Below are positions 24,804-34,381 of a stretch of DNA of 41,518 nt, in pieces. The stretch covers positions 1 to 41,518 of the forward strand of contig JALQYL010000007.1 of the NCBI GenBank assembly GCA_023254135.1, in the 5' to 3' direction. The notes beneath the pieces were generated by a model. It saw only the letters and a program-made list of their open reading frames with translations, did not search any database and was not told the DNA's origin. The translations under genes and the position numbers were made by a program. The stretch's first letter is position 1, and the number at the start of each line of letters is the position of its first letter. This DNA comes from Ilumatobacteraceae bacterium (GTDB lineage: Bacteria > Actinomycetota > Acidimicrobiia > Acidimicrobiales > Ilumatobacteraceae).

Positions 24804-25428
24804 AGCCGCACGCATGGAAAAGGGCCACGACGGCCAATAACGCAATGGCACCAATCAAATATCCGGCGAACAAGTCGGTGGGCCAATGCGTCTGAATGAG
24901 CCACGACGATACGCCCACATCGATTGCGGCCAGCGCCACGGCCGTCCACGCAGCAATACGCCTCCACGGACGCCATGCGCGCGAAAAGTACCACGCGATG
25001 TATCCCAGTAGCGCCACAACGTTCGCTGCATGACCGGAAGGAAACGCCATTTCGCCCACATTGACATCTACGTTCTCGTAGTAATAGTGGTCGTACGGAA
25101 ATGTGCGACCGATAGCCACTTTCAATGATCCGGCCATTCCCGTTTCAAACAGAAGCACCAACAAGAATCCGCCGAGGGGCGCCCACGACTTCTTTCGCCA
25201 CGACACCAATGCCATCACGGGAATGAAGATGGAAATAATGGTGCCACGCAAACCAAAGATGACCGTCTTGGTGAATATCTCTCGCGATGCGTGCAGATCG
25301 CGTGACCGACGTGCAGCTGCCTGATCGAATGAGGAGAGCCAGCCCTTCATCACCACTTGTTGAATGATGAACGCCAACAACACGAGCAGAATGACATTCC
25401 AAGTCACGAAGCGTCGGCGTTCCAACAT
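24757..25428 (-). CDS. PAP2-superfamily membrane phosphatase
   Basis: A 223-residue polytopic membrane protein of the PAP2/type-2 phosphatidic acid phosphatase superfamily. The three phosphatase motifs are visible as LKVAIGRTFP, FPSGHAAN and SSWLIQTHWPTDLFAGY; the last has Gln-Thr where many members have Arg-rich residues but keeps the catalytic His and Asp. It likely dephosphorylates a lipid phosphate, such as phosphatidate or undecaprenyl diphosphate, at the outer face of the membrane. It overlaps the 3' end of the CoA-transferase gene. Confidence 0.88.
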   Translation of the reverse strand: MLERRRFVTWNVILLVLLAFIIQQVVMKGWLSSFDQAAARRSRDLHASREIFTKTVIFGLRGTIISIFIPVMALVSWRKKSWAPLGGFLLVLLFETGMAGSLKVAIGRTFPYDHYYYENVDVNVGEMAFPSGHAANVVALLGYIAWYFSRAWRPWRRIAAWTAVALAAIDVGVSSWLIQTHWPTDLFAGYLIGAIALLAVVALFHACGFNPSATAQHSPAARP

Positions 25429-25476
25429 CAGGCTCTATTTTGCCCTCTTACCCGCCGTGCACCGTGTCACTACGCA

Positions 25477-26508
25477 TCACCAGCGTGCGCGGCACTCCTC
25501 GGCAAAGCCCTGCAAATGATGGAATTCGTGGGTCTGGCCGTTGTCGTCCTTCACCCAGCCATGCCACAGCCCGAACACCTGATGGGTTTCACGCATCATC
25601 ACCTTGGCATCGATCTTGCTGTACTTGTCGTATCGCGGCACCAAAGTGATATCTAATTGGCCACCAGGGTCCACCACGCGCCACGGCTGCATGGGATTGT
25701 TCCATTCATACATCCACTCCAACTCGCGCCCAATTTTTGAGAGTCTCCCGTCCACGAAGATGCCATTTTCTGTTGCACCCGTGCCCTCAGTCCACTTGGC
25801 ACCTATCTGTACTCCGATGACCGAGCCATTTTCGGCACGACCGGCACCGCCGCCCCAGTTCCATGTGGTGTCATATGGCCAGCGACCACGACCAATGTCA
25901 ATGATGCCCCACGCATTGTCGTCAGCACCAATGAGCCAGTGGCGATCTCCCACACGCATCTCACCGCGAGCAGGACGCGCCTGATGTTTTGAGGTGAACT
26001 GGAACACTGTCTCGCTCCATGGAATCACCACGTTCAATGTCTCATGCCCTGAGGGCATTTCAATCACCGCATGAAGTTCCCCTGGTTCGCCGTTTTCTTC
26101 CGTCCACACCACGTCGAAATACGTGTTTCCTGCTTCGTCGTCGCGCATGTCGAACGAGTAGTTCTTGCCACGAATGGCAATCGGTTGCGAACCCGCAAGG
26201 TCGGGCACTTCGAAGCCGGTGCCCTTAGCTGCACCAACACCGCGACCGCCGGTGCGTTCGTCGCCGAGGTCGATCCACCAGATATCTGACGTTCCAAAGA
26301 AGTCAAGGTGTGCCACCACACCACTGATGATGAGATCACCCGCCTGAATGGACCAATAATCCCAGCGCTTCTTGCGTCCCCATGTGCCACGTTGATTCGC
26401 AGTTTGCAACAACGTGCGTGACCACCCGCGAGCATTGGGATTCAAATGTCTTCCGTCAGGCAGCGCCAGCAGAACTGGCTCTGTGATTTCGCGCTCGTGT
26501 GTGGTCAT
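25477..26508 (-). CDS. DUF2804-family protein
   Basis: A 343-residue protein matching the DUF2804 pattern: an N-terminal LLLPDGR-like segment (VLLALPDGRHLNPNARGWSR), then RKKRWDYWSI, and a central WPYDTTWNWGGGAG motif near 215-228. Tryptophan is abundant and the protein looks beta-rich, without a signal peptide. The family's function is not established; similar proteins are discussed as lipocalin-like or carotenoid 1,2-hydratase-related. The ATG at 26508 has a TAACCT hexamer ending 6 bases upstream. It lies downstream of the large lipoprotein gene in the same direction with its own promoter. Confidence 0.85.
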   Translation of the reverse strand: MTTHEREITEPVLLALPDGRHLNPNARGWSRTLLQTANQRGTWGRKKRWDYWSIQAGDLIISGVVAHLDFFGTSDIWWIDLGDERTGGRGVGAAKGTGFEVPDLAGSQPIAIRGKNYSFDMRDDEAGNTYFDVVWTEENGEPGELHAVIEMPSGHETLNVVIPWSETVFQFTSKHQARPARGEMRVGDRHWLIGADDNAWGIIDIGRGRWPYDTTWNWGGGAGRAENGSVIGVQIGAKWTEGTGATENGIFVDGRLSKIGRELEWMYEWNNPMQPWRVVDPGGQLDITLVPRYDKYSKIDAKVMMRETHQVFGLWHGWVKDDNGQTHEFHHLQGFAEECRARW

Positions 26509-26514
26509 GACTTG

Positions 26515-26520
26515 AGGTTA
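26515..26520 (-). promoter_or_regulatory. Leaderless -10 (TAACCT) of the DUF2804 gene
   Basis: On the minus strand TAACCT ends 6 bases before the ATG at 26508, in the 31-base gap after the lipoprotein gene. Confidence 0.55.
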
Positions 26521-26539
26521 GAACGCCAGCAGATGTGAA

Positions 26540-29455
26540 CTAGAAATTCCAATCTTCGCTGGCGTGTCCGACGTTCTTCTTGTAGAACTTCACTGTCCCA
26601 CGACAATGGAAGTCGGGAGAAGTACTTACTCTTGCCTCGCAGTTCATTCCGCCACTGATGTTTGCACCGTCGAACGTGCCGCCCACCTTGAAAACGGCTT
26701 GCGACTTTCCACCTTCGGCCACGAGATCCAGATCCATCTCCAAATAGACACTGATGTCAAGGTGGCGAACGTATTTGTAACCACCAATTTCCTTGTCGAA
26801 TTTATTGGTGTATCTCAAATCCATACGACCAACGAAATTCATCTCTCCATCGCCGAGGTGATAGTCGATGAGGAAACGAGCCCTTCGCTTGTTGCCGTTC
26901 ACCGTGTGCGTATACACAAATTCAAAATGAAGTTCTCTGAGAACCCCATTGACGGCCTTCATGTGGCTGTTCACGAGGTCGTAGTTCGCGTTCTTCATTC
27001 TGATTGAACCGGACAGATCCATCTCGGTTTCGGTTCCTGAACCATCGGCCTTCATGGTTTCTTCAAAGTGCAGATTGTTCACACTGAAGCGATCCTTGCC
27101 ACCGTCAGAATTGTCCTGGAACTTCCATGAACCCTTCGGGCTCTCACCGGACACATCAATGTCACCAACTAGCTTCTGATACATGCCGTCTTTGCCGGTA
27201 GTGAGTTCACCGGCCACCGTGAAGGTGCCGCTATTGAATGAGATATCCGAAACAAACGTTGTTTCGGAGGTGCCATCGGTGTGAATCACCGATTTCAGAC
27301 TCAATTGATCGTATGTAAAGGCACCTAATTTCACATTCTCAAGATCCATCATGGCGGTGAGACCATCGGTGGATGTTTTGAATGCGAAAGCTGCGGTAGC
27401 GCCGCCGATCTTGGTAACAAATTGGAATCCAGCAAATGCTTTCGGCAACACAACTTCGTCATCACCTGTACCCACGGTGCAGCCGCGTGGTGCATAGCCA
27501 ATTTTGAACTTTTGTGTACGAACCGCTCCTTGAGAAAAAGAGAGTGTTGTACCAGTGGAGCCTCCATCAAATGCCCATGCGAAACATGGCTCGGTAACGC
27601 TGATGCTGGTGACCAACTGACTCATCAGCCAATCACTGCCAGCACAGGGTTCATTCACCTTTGTTTGTGTGGCATTGGAATCACCACACGTCACCATCTT
27701 GTCCATCGCGTCATTGGTGGGGTTGATGTAACCAGTGCTGTTGTAACCGAACTGCGGTGAACCTTTGAAGATGCCCACTTGCGTGGTCATGTTCCACAAG
27801 TTGTATCCAGGAATATCAAACGCGTTCTCCCACACCCAAGTGGCATGAGCCGGATCGGTCAACTTGTCGTCATTGGTATTTCCGGTGCGATTGGCATCGG
27901 CGGTCGAAGGAACGCCATGTGCATTCACCACCAAACCAAGTCCGGTGTCCGTACCTACTTGTGCAACCAAAGAAATAGTGGTGACGAACGGTGCCGATGT
28001 TGTGCCATAACCAAACGTGGTGTCGGCTACCACCGATACGTCGAGGCTGGCATTTTTTGATGAATCAGCCTTCAAGTTCAATTGCAACGTCTGCAGTGTG
28101 AGCTTCATTGGCTCGTCACCAAGAGTGCCGCTGATTGGCGCGCTCACCGTGAGGTCAAGAGAGTCTGCGCTGATGACACCACCAATGTTGACCTGAGAAT
28201 TCTTGAGGTCTTCGATCACTTTGTCGCCCTGACCAACTGCTCGTAACAAGTTCCCTGGGATACCTTGTGTGGTTCCACCAATGGAAACAGAAGCGTTCGC
28301 CAATTTTGCTACGGCACCGTTAAACGCAACCGTGGGATTGGGTAATGACTTCAATGCGGCTGCGGACAAAGTATTGAATGCGGCACCTGCAACTTTTGTG
28401 ATGGAAGTTTCGGACACCTTCAATTCTGTGCTGGAGTAATCAGTACTGACTTCGCCACCGGTTCCCAATTGCCCAATCACAAAACCCCCAGTGCTCCAAC
28501 GAGCGCAGCCAGACGTGGCCTTGTTACCAATTTTTGGGATCTTCAGCGAAAAATCACCACAGAACTCGGCGTTGAGACCTTTGTTCAAAGTTGCAAGATC
28601 TGGAAGCTGCAGATTCTTGTCGAATGAATCTTTTCGCTTTCCCACCCACATCACCATGTTGGCGTTCTTCACGCCATTGTCCTTGTTGAGCATCACATCG
28701 CCAGCTGACGACTCAATGCGCATCCATGGCTGCGAGAGCGAGAAACCACCCACACCAGAAACCGAAAGTGATGGTGATGTCATGCCCAACTGCATCGATG
28801 GCATGGTCACGAAAATGTTTTTCCCAGCGGGACACTTGGCGTCGTCGTCGAACGGGCACTGATTGGAGAATCCGATGGTGGCCGCAATGGTGACACTCTT
28901 GTTCCATGTCCAATTGACGGTGGGGCCAGTGAGGTTCCATTCCAATTCGCCATCGGTCATACCAATGGTGCCAGAGACTTGAGAACGATCGATGACAAGG
29001 TCAGGCATTTGCTTCGGCGTGTACTTGGAAGCAGCAGAAGATGACGTCTTCTTCGCTGTCATCGTCCAGTTGTCCTTGTCCTCAACGGAGAACGAAACCG
29101 CGAGAGACATGTCTGAATCTTTGAATGTGATGGTGGCTGAACCCACACGTGTTTTGCCGGACTGCCTCACAACGATGTCCGACACTTCGACACGTCCGTT
29201 ATCGAACGTTGTGTCTTCTAGTTCACGTGAAGCGGCCTTCAGACCCGCTTTCAGCGCGGCGCTGGCAACTTTCTCGCCAAACTCCTGCACCTTCGTTTGC
29301 TTCGACCCAGCCCCTTTGACCAAAGCGATGGTGTCTGCTGTGTCCGATGCAGACCCACCGCAGGCCGCAACAGATGTTGTGGCGACTATGGAGACCATTG
29401 CGACACGCATGAGAAGGCGCAATGAACGGACTCGCTGTGATGACGGCGTAAACAT
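26540..29455 (-). CDS. Large lipoprotein of unknown function, 971 residues
   Basis: A 971-residue exported protein. Its signal peptide ends in a lipobox SVAAC with the lipidated Cys at about residue 32, followed by GGSASDTADT. The mature part looks almost wholly beta-strand with few cysteines: Ser, Thr, Gly and Asp rich stretches such as SVSIGGTTQGIPGNLL and the N-terminal repeat-like DNGRVEVSDIVVRQSGKTRVG, and a C-terminal quarter of long strands (ANYDLVNSHMKAVNGVL, FDKEIGGYKYVRHLDIS). No enzyme motif is evident. The extended beta character might suit a lipid-binding or surface scaffold. I do not recognise the family. A TAGGTT hexamer ends 6 bases before the ATG. Confidence 0.85.
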   Translation of the reverse strand: MFTPSSQRVRSLRLLMRVAMVSIVATTSVAACGGSASDTADTIALVKGAGSKQTKVQEFGEKVASAALKAGLKAASRELEDTTFDNGRVEVSDIVVRQSGKTRVGSATITFKDSDMSLAVSFSVEDKDNWTMTAKKTSSSAASKYTPKQMPDLVIDRSQVSGTIGMTDGELEWNLTGPTVNWTWNKSVTIAATIGFSNQCPFDDDAKCPAGKNIFVTMPSMQLGMTSPSLSVSGVGGFSLSQPWMRIESSAGDVMLNKDNGVKNANMVMWVGKRKDSFDKNLQLPDLATLNKGLNAEFCGDFSLKIPKIGNKATSGCARWSTGGFVIGQLGTGGEVSTDYSSTELKVSETSITKVAGAAFNTLSAAALKSLPNPTVAFNGAVAKLANASVSIGGTTQGIPGNLLRAVGQGDKVIEDLKNSQVNIGGVISADSLDLTVSAPISGTLGDEPMKLTLQTLQLNLKADSSKNASLDVSVVADTTFGYGTTSAPFVTTISLVAQVGTDTGLGLVVNAHGVPSTADANRTGNTNDDKLTDPAHATWVWENAFDIPGYNLWNMTTQVGIFKGSPQFGYNSTGYINPTNDAMDKMVTCGDSNATQTKVNEPCAGSDWLMSQLVTSISVTEPCFAWAFDGGSTGTTLSFSQGAVRTQKFKIGYAPRGCTVGTGDDEVVLPKAFAGFQFVTKIGGATAAFAFKTSTDGLTAMMDLENVKLGAFTYDQLSLKSVIHTDGTSETTFVSDISFNSGTFTVAGELTTGKDGMYQKLVGDIDVSGESPKGSWKFQDNSDGGKDRFSVNNLHFEETMKADGSGTETEMDLSGSIRMKNANYDLVNSHMKAVNGVLRELHFEFVYTHTVNGNKRRARFLIDYHLGDGEMNFVGRMDLRYTNKFDKEIGGYKYVRHLDISVYLEMDLDLVAEGGKSQAVFKVGGTFDGANISGGMNCEARVSTSPDFHCRGTVKFYKKNVGHASEDWNF

Positions 29456-29461
29456 GTGGCG

Positions 29462-29467
29462 AACCTA
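29462..29467 (-). promoter_or_regulatory. Leaderless -10 (TAGGTT) of the 971-residue lipoprotein gene
   Basis: On the minus strand TAGGTT ends 6 bases before the ATG at 29455. The same hexamer drives the divergent thioesterase gene 45 bases away. Confidence 0.6.
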
Positions 29468-29512
29468 CCAGAACAGACAACGACTGCTGGCAGTCGAACC
29501 CGCGTGCACCAC

Positions 29513-29518
29513 TAGGTT
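29513..29518 (+). promoter_or_regulatory. Leaderless -10 (TAGGTT) of the thioesterase gene
   Basis: TAGGTT ends 7 bases before the ATG at 29526 and selects this start from several longer in-frame options that would lie inside the lipoprotein gene. Confidence 0.6.
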
Positions 29519-29525
29519 GGTCGCC

Positions 29526-29972
29526 ATGCCCAACCCCGAAGACTTCGCTCCACTTCCTGCCGACAAGGCTGCATTCTGGGCCGCGTTCCCACAATGGGAC
29601 AACGACATCAACTACGCCATGCACTTGGGCATGGTGGTGGAAGAGATTCGTCAGGACTATGCGCGAATGAGACTGCCATGGCGCGCAGAAATGTTGCAAC
29701 CTGCAGGCATCATGCACGGCGGCGCTATCGCCAGTCTCATCGACAGTGTGGTGGTGCCGGTTGTTGGGTGGGTGAACGACGGTTTGCAGAAGGGCCAACT
29801 ACTCACCATCAGCATGAACGTGAATTATGTGGGATCCATCAAGGACGAAGACGCCATCGCTGAGGGTTTCGTGGAACGTCGCGGGCGGTCCATTGTTTTT
29901 TGCAAAGTGGAAGTGCGGGGTGCTCAGTCACAACGGCTGTGCGCCACTGCCTCGCTCGTGTACAAGAACTAG
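29526..29972 (+). CDS. Hotdog-fold thioesterase (PaaI-like)
   Basis: A 148-residue single hotdog domain. The family motif is QPAGIMHGGAIASLIDSVVVP at about 63-83, with the His-Gly-Gly helix cap, followed by the strand run LTISMNVNYVGSIKDEDAIAEG. PaaI-type enzymes hydrolyse acyl-CoA thioesters; the chain length is unknown. Its position convergent with the ole operon may be coincidence or may link it to acyl-CoA turnover. The stop TAG overlaps the TAG of oleD within the palindrome CTAG. Confidence 0.9.
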   Translation: MPNPEDFAPLPADKAAFWAAFPQWDNDINYAMHLGMVVEEIRQDYARMRLPWRAEMLQPAGIMHGGAIASLIDSVVVPVVGWVNDGLQKGQLLTISMNVNYVGSIKDEDAIAEGFVERRGRSIVFCKVEVRGAQSQRLCATASLVYKN

Positions 29973-30943
29973 TCAGTCTGTGCGGATTGAAACGACGCAG
30001 CAAGTATCTCGAATCCTTCGTCAAGATTGATACGCGGAGTCCACTGCAACAACTCACGCGTCTGTGAAATATCGAACCAGTGAGAGATACCTAGTTGATA
30101 AGCCGTGAACCTAGTGAGCGGTGGCTCAGTGTGTGGTTTCAGCTTGAAAAGAACTTCACACACCGCGCCGAGCATTGTTGCCGCACGGAGACCAATAGTG
30201 CGTGGTGCATAGGGAACATTTGCCGCATGACAAATTGATTGCACCAAACTGGCAACGGTGCGCGGTTCACCGTTGCTCACCACCAAAGCTTTGCCATGAA
30301 GATCTTGGTGCACCCCGATTCGTTCCGTGGCAGCAACCAGCGCATCTGCCACATTGTCGATGTAGGTAGTGTCCACCACTGCTTCACCGTTGTTCACCAA
30401 CACAAGTCGTTGGTTGATGGCGCGATCAACGATGCGACCCACCAGTTGGGTATCGCCCACTCCCCACACCAGGTGCGGACGAATGGCGACGGTAGCAATG
30501 CGAGATTCAGCAGTCACAAGACGTTCAGCAAGTGATTTTGTTTTTGAGTAATGCCCCAGCACATCATCTATTGCTGGTGGATTCACACCGCCATTCACTG
30601 GAGTTCGGCTGTACGACACCGAGGGTGACGAGACATAAACAAATCCTCGACATCCAGCATCAACAGCAGCGTTCAGAACGTTCTCGGTGCCCGTCACGTT
30701 GATGTCATAGAACTCTGCATAATCGCCCACTAAACCCACTTTTGCTGCGGCGTGGACAACAACATCGCATCCGACGGCGGACGCCGACACACGTTTGTTG
30801 TCGCGAATATCTCCACGGACAGTTTCAACGTCAAGGTCCGACTCTCCCCGCTGAAAAACCCGTACATGGTGTCCGCGCTTCAGAAGTTCTTGCACCGTGG
30901 CGCGCCCAATCATCGAGGTGGCACCCGTTACCAGCACCTTCAT
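29969..30943 (-). CDS. oleD: OleD-type 2-alkyl-3-ketoalkanoic acid reductase
   Basis: A 324-residue short-chain dehydrogenase of the extended 3-beta-HSD/epimerase type. The Rossmann motif VLVTGATSMIGRATV is at the N-terminus, and the catalytic YSKTKSLAE (Tyr-x3-Lys) lies near 150. In the ole pathway OleD reduces the beta-keto acid made by OleA to a beta-hydroxy acid. The start at 30943 was chosen over one 9 codons earlier because it begins MKVLVTGA and overlaps the oleBC stop in ATGA. Gene order oleA-oleBC-oleD with overlaps leaves little doubt. The stop shares the CTAG with the convergent thioesterase. Confidence 0.93.
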   Translation of the reverse strand: MKVLVTGATSMIGRATVQELLKRGHHVRVFQRGESDLDVETVRGDIRDNKRVSASAVGCDVVVHAAAKVGLVGDYAEFYDINVTGTENVLNAAVDAGCRGFVYVSSPSVSYSRTPVNGGVNPPAIDDVLGHYSKTKSLAERLVTAESRIATVAIRPHLVWGVGDTQLVGRIVDRAINQRLVLVNNGEAVVDTTYIDNVADALVAATERIGVHQDLHGKALVVSNGEPRTVASLVQSICHAANVPYAPRTIGLRAATMLGAVCEVLFKLKPHTEPPLTRFTAYQLGISHWFDISQTRELLQWTPRINLDEGFEILAASFQSAQTD

Positions 30944-33366
30944 CGTGATTCCATCTGTTTTGTAGCCCACGCACCCAGGGCCGTTCGGTCAATTTTGGAG
31001 TTGTGTCTACGATCAACCGGAAGTTTCTTCTTGAAGAAGACGGCAACAACATCGGGTGCAATGTCTCGTACGTGACTTTCGTTCACTCTGTCGGCCGAGC
31101 CCGTTGTCTTTCCATCACACAACACGAGAGCCAGAGATGGAACACCACCAACGACAACCTCTACTGCAGCTGCTGTTACACCGGGAATCTTTTCTTCAAT
31201 CAACTGTTCCAATGGAACTGGTGTCAGTGTTTTTGATCCGGTGCGAATGAGATGCGCAACACGCCCTTCAATCACCACACCATCACTGATGTGGCCAACA
31301 TCGCCCGTTCGATGCCACACAAATCCGTTGTATGACAAACGAGCTTCACGATTACGCAGCCAATGCTGGTCGTATCCGCTTGACAGCCAAGGACCTGTCA
31401 CGAAGATCTCTCCCGTCTCGCCATTCTGTAACGGGTGAACTGATTGGTCAGTGGTGAAACCAACGGGCAGAATCATCACACTCGCGCCAGGGATTGGCTC
31501 GCCTACCGGCACCCCCCGATGCAGATCAGAGGTACTGCGTACGCCATCACTTACGATCAACATCTCGGTCATGCCGTAGGGGCTATAGAGACTTGCTTGC
31601 GGAAACGCACGGGCAACATCTCGCAAGAGCCCGGCACTGACTGGAGCACCTGCTGACATCACACATCGAATTGATGGAAATGTCGCCGCACCCTTGATGA
31701 TGTTTCGAAGCGGCGCCGGAGCCGCAAACAAGATGCTTCCTTTCACGCCATCTAAAGCCTGACGCAGATTCTGAGCGGACAGTTTGGACGGCGCAACAAC
31801 ATTGATTTTCGGCAGCGCAACGGCAACTCCCCATGCAGGTCCGTACAACGCAAACGGAATGTAGGCGGCTGCGATGCCATCTTCATCCGTAATGGCAAAC
31901 TGCTCTTTGATGGCGTGCGCCAGTGCTCGAAGCTGCCCGTGTGAATACGACACACCTTTCGCGAGCCCTGTCGCTCCCGAGGTATAGAGAACGGCGGCTT
32001 CAAGAGATTTCGGAATGTTGACCGCGGCAGAACGTGCTCTGCCATGCACCGATGTGACGTCTGTGAGGTCGATTCGTTCTACTCTGTGCGCAATATGCAA
32101 CAGTTTGGCCACAACACGAGTGGTACGGACTGTAACTACAAATTGAGGGTGACTTTCGCGGAGTGCGCGCCGCATGTTGGCGACACCTAGCCCAGGATCT
32201 GCAACCACTGGGACTATTCCATCGGCCCAACAGGCGTAAATGAACGCAATTGTCCGTGCTGTGAATGGAGCCAGAATGGCTACACGATCACCACTCGCAA
32301 CGCCGCGGTGCGCAAGATTGCCACGACAATTTTCCACCATTGAAAGTAGTTCGGACCACGAAGTGCTGACTTTGGTTTTGCCATCAAAGACAGCAACGTT
32401 GTTTGGGGTTGCGCTTGCGCGTCGCAGGAGCGCCAGGTTGAGATTGTCATCAACGCGGTGATTATCCGTTGCCGCAACAGCGATCGTGTCTGAATTGTTC
32501 AACCACTCATGCACTACCTGAGCGGCACTCGGGTGCTCGGGCGACAAGTGCCCAATATCCAATGCCGCTGTGTCGGCATGAGGAAATGTTTGCTGCATCG
32601 ACGCAAGTACACCTGTATGAAACACGAAGTCACGAGTTCCCCACACCAACAATGTGGGGACTTTCAAGTCACATGCACGACGTGCCAGTTCATTCAATAC
32701 TGCTGAGGAAATGTGTGCGTCCGAAGTTGGAATATCTGCAACGAAGTCTGCAATAGCACGGCGACGGCGCACATTGCTGTAGGGCGCGTAATAGGCAGTT
32801 CGGACATTTCGTGGAATTTTTCCGGTGGGAGCAACCGCTCCAATGAGAAATGATTTCGTATACGTACAAATCGCATTGCGCAAGAACGGTGTGTTGGCAA
32901 CTTGAATGAGACCCGGAACACCTGAGGTGGGAATTTGGGTTCCGGTGTTGAACAAAACCAATCGCTCGACACGTGAAGGGTGTTGTGTTGCCCAACCAAG
33001 CGCCACCGGACCACCCCAATCATGGGCCACCAAAGTAACGGGCCCTTCAACTCCTGCAGTTGCCAGAAAGGCGTCCAAGTCTTCAATCCGCATTGCAAGA
33101 GTTCGCGCACCACGAGGACGACTGGAGAAACCCATACCGAGTTGATCGATCGCAATGATGCGCCACTCATTTCCCAATTCCTTGAGCAGGTGTCGCCACA
33201 AGTACGACCACGTGGGATTGCCGTGCACACACACGATGGTTCCTCGCGGCTGAGGGGGTGATGATTCAAGTACCGAAAACGTTTCCACGCTTCCGTTGCG
33301 CTCAACGTTGTAATTGCGCACCCACGACGGATCAATTCCTGGCAAATGCGGAATGTTGTTCACCAT
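30940..33366 (-). CDS. OleBC fusion: beta-lactone decarboxylase and beta-lactone synthetase
   Basis: An 808-residue protein with two enzymes in one chain. The N-terminal domain (about 1-300) is an alpha/beta hydrolase of the haloalkane-dehalogenase type with CVHGNPTWSYLW and the nucleophile Asp116 in AHDWGGP, a late Asp and the His in DIGHLSPEHP: OleB. From about 310 the acyl-AMP-ligase-like OleC domain follows, with AVLYTSGATGLAKGVSYSHG, PYGMTEMLIVSDG and YNGFVWHRTGDVGHISDG. In the pathway OleC closes the beta-hydroxy acid to a beta-lactone and OleB decarboxylates it to the cis-olefin. OleBC fusion is known from actinobacteria. The ATG at 33366 overlaps oleA by 7 bases. Confidence 0.95.
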   Translation of the reverse strand: MVNNIPHLPGIDPSWVRNYNVERNGSVETFSVLESSPPQPRGTIVCVHGNPTWSYLWRHLLKELGNEWRIIAIDQLGMGFSSRPRGARTLAMRIEDLDAFLATAGVEGPVTLVAHDWGGPVALGWATQHPSRVERLVLFNTGTQIPTSGVPGLIQVANTPFLRNAICTYTKSFLIGAVAPTGKIPRNVRTAYYAPYSNVRRRRAIADFVADIPTSDAHISSAVLNELARRACDLKVPTLLVWGTRDFVFHTGVLASMQQTFPHADTAALDIGHLSPEHPSAAQVVHEWLNNSDTIAVAATDNHRVDDNLNLALLRRASATPNNVAVFDGKTKVSTSWSELLSMVENCRGNLAHRGVASGDRVAILAPFTARTIAFIYACWADGIVPVVADPGLGVANMRRALRESHPQFVVTVRTTRVVAKLLHIAHRVERIDLTDVTSVHGRARSAAVNIPKSLEAAVLYTSGATGLAKGVSYSHGQLRALAHAIKEQFAITDEDGIAAAYIPFALYGPAWGVAVALPKINVVAPSKLSAQNLRQALDGVKGSILFAAPAPLRNIIKGAATFPSIRCVMSAGAPVSAGLLRDVARAFPQASLYSPYGMTEMLIVSDGVRSTSDLHRGVPVGEPIPGASVMILPVGFTTDQSVHPLQNGETGEIFVTGPWLSSGYDQHWLRNREARLSYNGFVWHRTGDVGHISDGVVIEGRVAHLIRTGSKTLTPVPLEQLIEEKIPGVTAAAVEVVVGGVPSLALVLCDGKTTGSADRVNESHVRDIAPDVVAVFFKKKLPVDRRHNSKIDRTALGAWATKQMESR

Positions 33367-34376
33367 TGCAATTCGACAAAACTCACGTTCAATCCTGAAC
33401 CGATGCCCATGCACAAAATATGGTCGCCCTCGGAAAACAGGTGTTGATTGTTTGCCATGGTCAGTGGAATCGCTGCCGGCCCCACATTTCCCAGAGTGGG
33501 GTACGACACCGGCACTTTTTCCAAGTCGATTCCGAGATGGCTGCACACGCTTTCGGTGTGCACTTTGCTGACCTGATGCAAAATATAGAAATCAATGTCG
33601 CTCAACCACCGATCATGTTGTTCGGCATCATTGAAACAATCGTTGGCAAGCGCAATTCCGTTCTCCAGAAGTCCGCGCGTGTCGGTGGTCATGCGATCCA
33701 AGGTGCCGATACACAACTCATGATGTTGCGTGGCTGCCCGTGACACGCCACCCACGATGCGGTGACCACCCTCATCTGCGGGTCCGAGGACAGCAGCAAC
33801 AGCGCCGGAGCCAAGTGTGAGCGAAGCGAACTCGGCGAAGATGTCTTCTGCGGTGGTGCCGGGTGATTGCAAACGTCGAATGGTTTCCTCTTGGGTGTAT
33901 CGACTTCCCTCTCCATCAACGATGAGTACGTACCTCACTTGACCGGCATCGATCAACTGTGAGGCCAACCAGATGGCGTTGATGAATCCCAAACATGCAT
34001 TTGCGAGATCGAAATTCATTGCGGAAGCGGGCAAGCCGAGATGATGATGGACCGCAGAAGCCATTGATGGTTCCAGATGGTGTTTGCACACCGATGTACT
34101 GATGAGCACATCAATTTCAGACGCTTTCACATTGGCGTTCTTCAGCGCCTCTCTGCCCGCTTCAGCAGCTACCTGGTCGAAGGTTGTTCCTTCGGGCCAC
34201 CAACGACGGCTCTTGATGCCAGCTACTTTCTCAAGAAGACCCGGACGAACCCCACAAGCCGCGTACGTTTCTGACAATTGGCTGTCAATCCAGGAAGAGG
34301 CGACTTCCAAGGGGGCATTGACGCTCCCCAGTGCCATGAGGGCTGTGTTTTTTGCCGTAAACACAGCGTTCGCCAT
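33360..34376 (-). CDS. oleA: OleA-type acyl-CoA head-to-head condensing enzyme
   Basis: A 338-residue thiolase-fold enzyme of the KAS III type. The nucleophile is Cys128 in FDLANACLGF, the Glu102 in HHLEPSMAS matches the OleA base, and the His and Asn of the active site are in FYILHQVSKVH and TLGNVGPAAIP. OleA joins two fatty acyl-CoAs into a 2-alkyl-3-keto acid, the first step of long-chain olefin synthesis; in this family the chain length sets the olefin. An AAGGAG ribosome-binding site lies 5 bases before the ATG. It is the first gene of the operon and overlaps oleBC by 7 bases. Confidence 0.94.
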   Translation of the reverse strand: MANAVFTAKNTALMALGSVNAPLEVASSWIDSQLSETYAACGVRPGLLEKVAGIKSRRWWPEGTTFDQVAAEAGREALKNANVKASEIDVLISTSVCKHHLEPSMASAVHHHLGLPASAMNFDLANACLGFINAIWLASQLIDAGQVRYVLIVDGEGSRYTQEETIRRLQSPGTTAEDIFAEFASLTLGSGAVAAVLGPADEGGHRIVGGVSRAATQHHELCIGTLDRMTTDTRGLLENGIALANDCFNDAEQHDRWLSDIDFYILHQVSKVHTESVCSHLGIDLEKVPVSYPTLGNVGPAAIPLTMANNQHLFSEGDHILCMGIGSGLNVSFVELQW

Positions 34377-34381
34377 GACAA

